Assembly (NCBI GenBank): GCA_002482765.1
Contig: DLGP01000048.1
Location: 31,528-41,503, forward strand
Direction of reading: 5' to 3'
DNA: 9,976 nt
Source of the DNA: Alphaproteobacteria bacterium UBA7691
GTDB lineage: Bacteria > Pseudomonadota > Alphaproteobacteria > Ferrovibrionales > Ferrovibrionaceae
Shown here: in pieces, positions 6,599-9,976 of the stretch
How the letters are laid out: each line of letters begins with the position of its first letter
Position numbering within the stretch: position 1 is the stretch's first letter
Translations under genes and position numbers: made by a program
Notes under the pieces: generated by a model
The model's database searches: none
Seen by the model: the letters and a program-made list of their open reading frames with translations, nothing else
What the model was told of the DNA's origin: nothing

Positions 6599-7141
6599 CT
6601 AATTGGCGGTAGCAGTGCGCGCCTGCACGGCGCCCACGGAATAATGCTGCCAGCGCGCTTCCACCGCCTGATGCAGTTCAGGCTTGAGGCCGGCAGCAAA
6701 GGCGGTTTCGGCCACCAGGAACATCGGGCCGATCAGGGCTTGCAGCAGATTATCGGCCAAAGCCGGGCGGCGGCCCTCAAAAACATGGCCCACAAGCTGA
6801 AACACCCAGCCGCCGACAAAGGCCAAGGCAAACACGCTCCAGCCGATGGTGCTGCCCATCAGCGCCACGGTATGGCCGGCAACCAGCAGGCCCAGGCTGA
6901 GGATCACCATGCCGAGGCCGAGCAGGCGATCCAGCCAGAGATAAAACATCCCGCTGGCCGCCCACACCACCACCGCCAGGGTGAGCGGCAGGCCGGCCAC
7001 CTGGCCCAATTCGACCCAAGCCAGCGGCACAAACAACGAGAACACAATCGCCGGAATGCCGATGAAATGCGTCGCCCGGTTGCGGCTGTCGCGATGATAG
7101 GCGGAATACATCGCCATCTGTTCGATGAAAAACGGATTCAT
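6599..7141 (-). CDS. Mpo1-like (DUF962) integral membrane protein
   Basis: 180 residues with about four hydrophobic helices (roughly 28-47, 50-70, 75-95 and 98-117) and a further hydrophobic stretch near 131-150. The family hallmarks are present: Y15-HRDSRNRATHFIGIP (His16 and His25) at the N-terminus, and GHVFEGRRPAL (118-128, His119) followed by ADNLLQALIGPMFLVAE. The yeast member Mpo1 is an Fe(II)-dependent dioxygenase that shortens 2-hydroxy fatty acids by one carbon, using conserved histidines; the bacterial role is not established. The protein should sit in the inner membrane. The start is well supported by GGGAGGAA about 7 nt upstream of the ATG at 7141. It is the first gene of the minus-strand block, with the cyclase gene 8 bp downstream and a candidate promoter at 7204-7231. 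Confidence 0.88.
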   Translation of the reverse strand: MNPFFIEQMAMYSAYHRDSRNRATHFIGIPAIVFSLFVPLAWVELGQVAGLPLTLAVVVWAASGMFYLWLDRLLGLGMVILSLGLLVAGHTVALMGSTIGWSVFALAFVGGWVFQLVGHVFEGRRPALADNLLQALIGPMFLVAETAFAAGLKPELHQAVEARWQHYSVGAVQARTATAN

Positions 7142-7203
7142 TGTTGTTTCCTCCCGCGCCGCCCGGTTGCCGAGTCGGTGCCAACTGCCTGTTTATTGAA
7201 TCC

Positions 7204-7231
7204 AGCCTACCGCCCGGATTTGCCCTGTCAA
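7204..7231 (-). promoter_or_regulatory. Candidate promoter for the Mpo1-like gene and following block
   Basis: On the reverse strand TTGACA (7226-7231) is followed after 16 nt by TAGGCT (7204-7209), a poor -10 match (three of six). Transcription would start near 7197, leaving a leader of about 55 nt. The perfect -35 and the position before the first gene of the block support it; the -10 is weak. Confidence 0.42.
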
Positions 7232-7275
7232 CCTGGGTTTTCCCCAAGCTTTTCATGCTGCAAGGGCGAAAGGGT

Positions 7276-7303
7276 TTGACACCATCCCCGGGCCGTCTAT
7301 GTT
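7276..7303 (+). promoter_or_regulatory. Promoter of the gcv operon
   Basis: TTGACA (7276-7281), a 16-nt spacer and TATGTT (7298-7303, four of six to consensus) lie directly before the riboswitch. The predicted start near 7310 would give a transcript that begins just upstream of the first aptamer. Its -35 is 44 bp from the -35 of the opposing promoter at 7204-7231, so this short stretch serves two divergent units. Position relative to the riboswitch makes this the most credible promoter in the window. Confidence 0.65.
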
Positions 7304-7319
7304 CGATCCATTCGCAGCA

Positions 7320-7531
7320 CCCCTGCGGGAGAGGCATCAGCCGGGCTTAGGCCCGGGTTCGATGCGCCGAAGGAGCAACCGCCCCGGAAACTCTCAGGCC
7401 AAAGGACCGTGGGGTTACTTGCGAAACTCTGGAAAGCGGCCGGGTGAAAACCTTGCCCACCGACGGAGTAAGTCGACCTCGCCGATCTCTGGCGGCGGCG
7501 GCGAATCTCTCAGGTCCACGGACAGAGGGGG
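7320..7531 (+). promoter_or_regulatory. Tandem glycine riboswitch (two aptamers)
   Basis: Two glycine aptamers lie in series before gcvT. Aptamer I (about 7320-7414) has GGGAGAG (7327-7333), a P2 stem closed by GCATC and GATGC (7334-7338, 7361-7365) with an inner CCGGGC/GCCCGG hairpin, then CCGAAGGAGCAA (7367-7378), CTCTCAGG (7391-7398) and AAAGGAC (7401-7407). Aptamer II (about 7427-7531) repeats the pattern: CTCTG (7427-7431) pairs with CAGAG (7523-7527), with CCGACGGAGTAA (7460-7471), a longer P3 arm, CTCTCAGG (7507-7514) and GGAC (7520-7523). The linker is about 12 nt. Glycine binding is known to switch on glycine-cleavage genes in this arrangement. No terminator with a T-run follows, so control of translation is more likely than attenuation. 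The core of aptamer II departs from aptamer I at two positions of the 12-nt motif. Confidence 0.93.
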
Positions 7532-7537
7532 CGCAGA

Positions 7538-7551
7538 CGGGCGAAAGCCCG
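7538..7551 (+). promoter_or_regulatory. GAAA-tetraloop hairpin in the riboswitch expression platform
   Basis: CGGGC (7538-7542), loop GAAA and GCCCG (7547-7551) form a stable small hairpin between aptamer II and the gcvT start at 7584. It is not followed by a T-run. It probably belongs to the expression platform as a fixed element or a folding nucleus, rather than being a terminator. Confidence 0.55.
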
Positions 7552-7583
7552 ATGCTGTGTCGACTCTTGATCCGCGAGGGACC

Positions 7584-8702
7584 GTGGCTAGCACTGGCGC
7601 ACCAACAGAAGATCTCAAATTCACGCCGCTGAACGCGCTGCACAAGGAATTGGGCGGCAAGATGGTGCCGTTTGCCGGCTATGAAATGCCGGTGCAGTAT
7701 CCCGCCGGCATCATGGCCGAGCATAAACATACCCGCGCCGCCGCCGGGCTGTTTGACGTATCGCATATGGGCCAGGTGCTGATCACCGGCGCTGATCCGG
7801 CCAAATCGCTGGAGCGGCTGGTGCCGGGCGATCTGGTGGCGCTGGAAGTCGGCCGCATGCGTTACACGGTATTCACCAACGATCAGTGCGGCATCCTGGA
7901 CGATCTGATGGTGAACAAACGCGCCAACGATCTGTTCGTGATCGTGAACGCGGCCTGCAAGGAACAGGATATCGCGCTGCTGAAAGCCGGCCTGCCGGAT
8001 TGCCAGGTGGAATACCTGGCCGACCGCGCCCTGCTGGCCTTGCAGGGGCCGCAGGCGGTGGCGGTGCTGGCGCGGCTCAACCCGGCAGTGAGCGAGCTGC
8101 AATTCGGCCAGGGCGCCGAGATGCAGCTTGGCCCGCATGCCTGCTTTGTCACCCGCTCGGGCTATACCGGCGAGGATGGCTGCGAAATCTCGCTGGCTGC
8201 CAGCGAAGCCGAAGCCTTTGCGCGCTGGCTGCTGGCGCAACCGGAAGTCAAACCGATTGGCCTGGGGGCGCGCGACAGCTTGCGGCTGGAAGCCGGCCTC
8301 TGCCTCTATGGCCATGACATCGATACCGGCACCAATCCGATTGAAGCCGGCCTGGCCTGGACCATCTCCAAACGCCGCCGCGCCGAGGGCGGCTATCCCG
8401 GCGCCGCCATTGTGCAGCAGCAACTGGCCGAGGGGGTAAGCCGCAAGCGTGTCGGCATCCAGCCGGAAGGCCGCGCCCCGGCCCGCGAAGGCACCGAGAT
8501 TCTTGATAGCGCCGGCCGCAAGATCGGCATCGTCACCTCCGGCGGGTTTGGCCCCAGTGTCGATGCCCCGGTGGCGATGGGTTATGTCGAAACCGCCCAT
8601 GCCGCTGCCGGCACCGCCATTGCCCTGCTGGTGCGCGGCAAGCCGCTGCCGGCCAAGATTGTCACCCTGCCCTTCATCACCAAGCGTTACGCCAAAGCCT
8701 GA
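7584..8702 (+). CDS. gcvT: Glycine cleavage system T protein (aminomethyltransferase)
   Basis: 372 residues from a GTG start, the usual length for GcvT. The protein takes the aminomethyl group from the lipoyl arm of GcvH, gives it to tetrahydrofolate as 5,10-methylene-THF and releases ammonia. Family marks are TPLNALHKELGGKMVPFAGY (14-33), MPVQYPAGIMAEHKHTR (35-51), FDVSHMGQ (57-64), the catalytic-site segment ND..GILDDLMV (99-110), SGYTGEDGCEI (192-202), GARDSLRLEAGLCLYGHD (228-245) and the C-terminal VTSGGFGPSVDAPVAMGYV. I chose GTG 7584 because it immediately precedes the conserved part and has GAGGG (7576-7580) 3 nt before it. The frame is open upstream through the whole riboswitch to an ATG at 7299, but that ATG overlaps the -10 box and cannot be the start. 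The gcvH ATG follows 10 bp after the stop. Regulation by the glycine riboswitch is expected. Confidence 0.96.
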   Translation: MASTGAPTEDLKFTPLNALHKELGGKMVPFAGYEMPVQYPAGIMAEHKHTRAAAGLFDVSHMGQVLITGADPAKSLERLVPGDLVALEVGRMRYTVFTNDQCGILDDLMVNKRANDLFVIVNAACKEQDIALLKAGLPDCQVEYLADRALLALQGPQAVAVLARLNPAVSELQFGQGAEMQLGPHACFVTRSGYTGEDGCEISLAASEAEAFARWLLAQPEVKPIGLGARDSLRLEAGLCLYGHDIDTGTNPIEAGLAWTISKRRRAEGGYPGAAIVQQQLAEGVSRKRVGIQPEGRAPAREGTEILDSAGRKIGIVTSGGFGPSVDAPVAMGYVETAHAAAGTAIALLVRGKPLPAKIVTLPFITKRYAKA

Positions 8703-8712
8703 GGAACCCAGC

Positions 8713-9087
8713 ATGCCTGTTATCCGCTACACCAAGGACCACGAATGGATCAGCGTCGATGGCGATATCGGCACGGTCGGGATTTCCGACTATGCCCAGA
8801 GCCAGCTTGGCGATGTGGTTTATGTTGAAGTGCCGGAACCCGGCAAAACCGTGGCGGCCGGCGACGAGCTGGCGGTGGTGGAATCGGTGAAGGCGGCCAG
8901 CGAAGTTTTCGCCCCGGTTTCCGGCACCGTCACGGAAGGCAATGCCGCGCTCGCCGACGATCCGGCCCTGGTCAACCGCGCGGCGCAGAGTGATGGCTGG
9001 TTCGCCAGGCTGAAGCTTGCCAACCCGGCCGAGTTGGACGGGCTGATGGACCAGGCCGCCTACGACGCTTATCTCGCCACGCTCTGA
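8713..9087 (+). CDS. gcvH: Glycine cleavage system H protein
   Basis: 124 residues, typical for GcvH. This is the lipoyl carrier that shuttles the aminomethyl intermediate from the P protein to the T protein and is then reoxidised by dihydrolipoyl dehydrogenase. The lipoylation site is Lys60 in ELAVVESVKAASEV, and the N-terminal YTKDHEWISVDGDIGTVGIS and the DGW (near 95-98) ending are standard. GAGGA (8701-8705) lies 7 nt before the ATG and overlaps the end of gcvT, so translation of the two is probably coupled. gcvPA follows 10 bp after the stop. Nothing unusual is seen. Confidence 0.97.
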   Translation: MPVIRYTKDHEWISVDGDIGTVGISDYAQSQLGDVVYVEVPEPGKTVAAGDELAVVESVKAASEVFAPVSGTVTEGNAALADDPALVNRAAQSDGWFARLKLANPAELDGLMDQAAYDAYLATL

Positions 9088-9097
9088 GGTTTATTCC

Positions 9098-9976
9098 ATG
9101 CGTTATCTGGGTCAGACCGAGGCCGACCGCCGCGCCATGCTGGCGGCTATCGGTGTCAGCGATATTGATGCCTTGTTCAAGGATGTGCCGGCCGAGGCGC
9201 TTAATCCCGAGATCGACCTGCCGCCGCATCAGGGCGAGCTGGAAGTGGAGCGCCATATCGCGGCGCTGGCGGCGAAGAACCTGTCGCCGGCCGATGCGCC
9301 GTGTTTTCTCGGCGCCGGCGCCTACCGGCATCACATCCCGGCTGCTGCCGACCACCTGATCCAGCGCAGCGAATTCCTCACCTCCTACACGCCCTACCAG
9401 CCGGAAATCGCCCAGGGCACGCTGCAATACCTGTTTGAATTCCAGACCCAGGTGGCGCTGATCACCGGCATGGATGTGGCCAATGCCTCGCTGTATGACG
9501 GCGCCACCGCCTGCGGCGAAGCCGTGCTGATGGCGCAGCGGGTCACCAAGCGCAAGAAGGCCGTGCTGTCGGGTGGCCTGCATCCGCATTACCGCGATGT
9601 GGTTGAAACGCTGATGCGCCAGACCGATCAGCCCTACACAGCCGCGCCGATGGATGTGGACGGCAATGAAGACCTCACCGCGCTGATCGATGGCGACACC
9701 GCCTGCGTGGTGGTGCAGAATCCGTCGCTGTTCGGCCATGTGCGTGACCTCACCGCCCTCTCCAAGGCCTGCCAGGCCAAGGGTGTGCTGCTGGTGGTGG
9801 CCGTGAGCGAAGTCGTGTCACTCGGCCTGCTCACCCCGCCGGGCGAAATGGGTGCCGATATTGTGGTGGCGGAAGGCCAGAGCATCGGCGTGCCGCTCAG
9901 CTTCGGCGGGCCGTATGTTGGCCTGTTTGCCGCCAAGGAGAAATTCCTGCGCCAGATGCCGGGCCGGCTCTGCGGC
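9098..9976 (+). CDS. gcvPA: Glycine dehydrogenase (decarboxylating) subunit 1, 3' end outside the window
   Basis: 293 codons are open to the window edge; the family is about 445-450 residues, so the last third is missing. The P protein decarboxylates glycine and loads the aminomethyl group on GcvH. In this organism it is of the split type, with the PLP lysine expected on the second subunit (GcvPB), which should be encoded next. Recognisable segments are MRYLGQTEADRRAML (1-15), FLGAGAYRHHIP (70-81), SEFLTSYTPYQPEIAQGTLQ (91-110), YLFEFQTQVALITGMDVANA (111-130), SLYDGATACGEA (131-142) and GGP.VGLFAAKEKFLRQMPGR near the edge. GAGG lies 8 nt before the ATG, overlapping the gcvH stop. It is the third gene of the riboswitch-controlled operon. 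Confidence 0.96.
   Translation, partial: MRYLGQTEADRRAMLAAIGVSDIDALFKDVPAEALNPEIDLPPHQGELEVERHIAALAAKNLSPADAPCFLGAGAYRHHIPAAADHLIQRSEFLTSYTPYQPEIAQGTLQYLFEFQTQVALITGMDVANASLYDGATACGEAVLMAQRVTKRKKAVLSGGLHPHYRDVVETLMRQTDQPYTAAPMDVDGNEDLTALIDGDTACVVVQNPSLFGHVRDLTALSKACQAKGVLLVVAVSEVVSLGLLTPPGEMGADIVVAEGQSIGVPLSFGGPYVGLFAAKEKFLRQMPGRLCG

Noticed and set aside
7241..7275. Search for an extra operator between the divergent promoters
   Set aside because: Only a short AAGCTT palindrome and a GGGTTTTCCCC-like run are visible; neither is distinctive enough to call.
7347..8714. A 455-residue minus-strand open frame opposite gcvT and the riboswitch
   Set aside because: It runs across a structured RNA and a conserved gene and has no family resemblance.
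1..9976. Search for CRISPR arrays, tRNAs, insertion sequences, phage genes or toxin-antitoxin pairs
   Set aside because: No regularly spaced repeats, no cloverleaf-like RNA, no transposase or integrase frames and no small paired genes were seen.

Overview
The window reads as chromosomal DNA from a GC-rich alphaproteobacterium. The lineage is inferred from an L36 of the long, cysteine-poor type, a glycine-cleavage operon with a split P-protein led by a tandem glycine riboswitch, a PKMT-type methyltransferase best known from rickettsiae and relatives, and protein sequences of alphaproteobacterial flavour. I cannot name the genus. Nothing mobile is visible: no transposase, phage gene, tRNA, rRNA or CRISPR array.

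Layout. (1) The left edge holds the 5' part of rpmJ (L36, minus strand), with a near-consensus promoter embedded in a 12-bp tandem repeat. (2) A divergent plus-strand gene encodes a class I SAM methyltransferase with the regulatory domain of the rickettsial lysine methyltransferase family. Its stop codon interlocks with that of the next gene. (3) A minus-strand block, transcribed from about 7.2 kb down to 1.94 kb, carries in order an Mpo1-like (DUF962) membrane protein, a cyclase-family metal hydrolase, a methyl-accepting chemotaxis protein and a ThDP-dependent enzyme of the acetolactate synthase-like family. The first two genes are 8 bp apart, the chemoreceptor follows after 103 bp, and the ThDP gene starts 46 bp after the chemoreceptor. 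(4) A plus-strand operon begins with a promoter and a tandem glycine riboswitch, followed by gcvT, gcvH and gcvPA. gcvPA runs off the right edge, and gcvPB would be expected next.

How the parts work together. The gcv operon is classical: glycine is sensed by the two-aptamer leader, and the T, H and P1 proteins oxidise glycine with transfer of one carbon to tetrahydrofolate. The leader ends in a region that could fold back on the gcvT start codon, which points to translational control. The minus-strand block is not a known pathway. Two of its four genes belong to families with a link to 2-hydroxy or 2-keto acid chemistry, and a chemoreceptor sits among them, so a sensed-and-metabolised small acid is a reasonable but untested reading.

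The most unusual element is a perfect 19-bp inverted repeat with a 7-nt loop that almost fills the gap between the chemoreceptor and the ThDP gene. In the transcript it buries the ribosome binding site and start codon of the ThDP gene. It begins 4 nt after the chemoreceptor stop codon, an arrangement suited to translational coupling. No complete novel defence or mobile system was found; most of the window is ordinary housekeeping and metabolic sequence.
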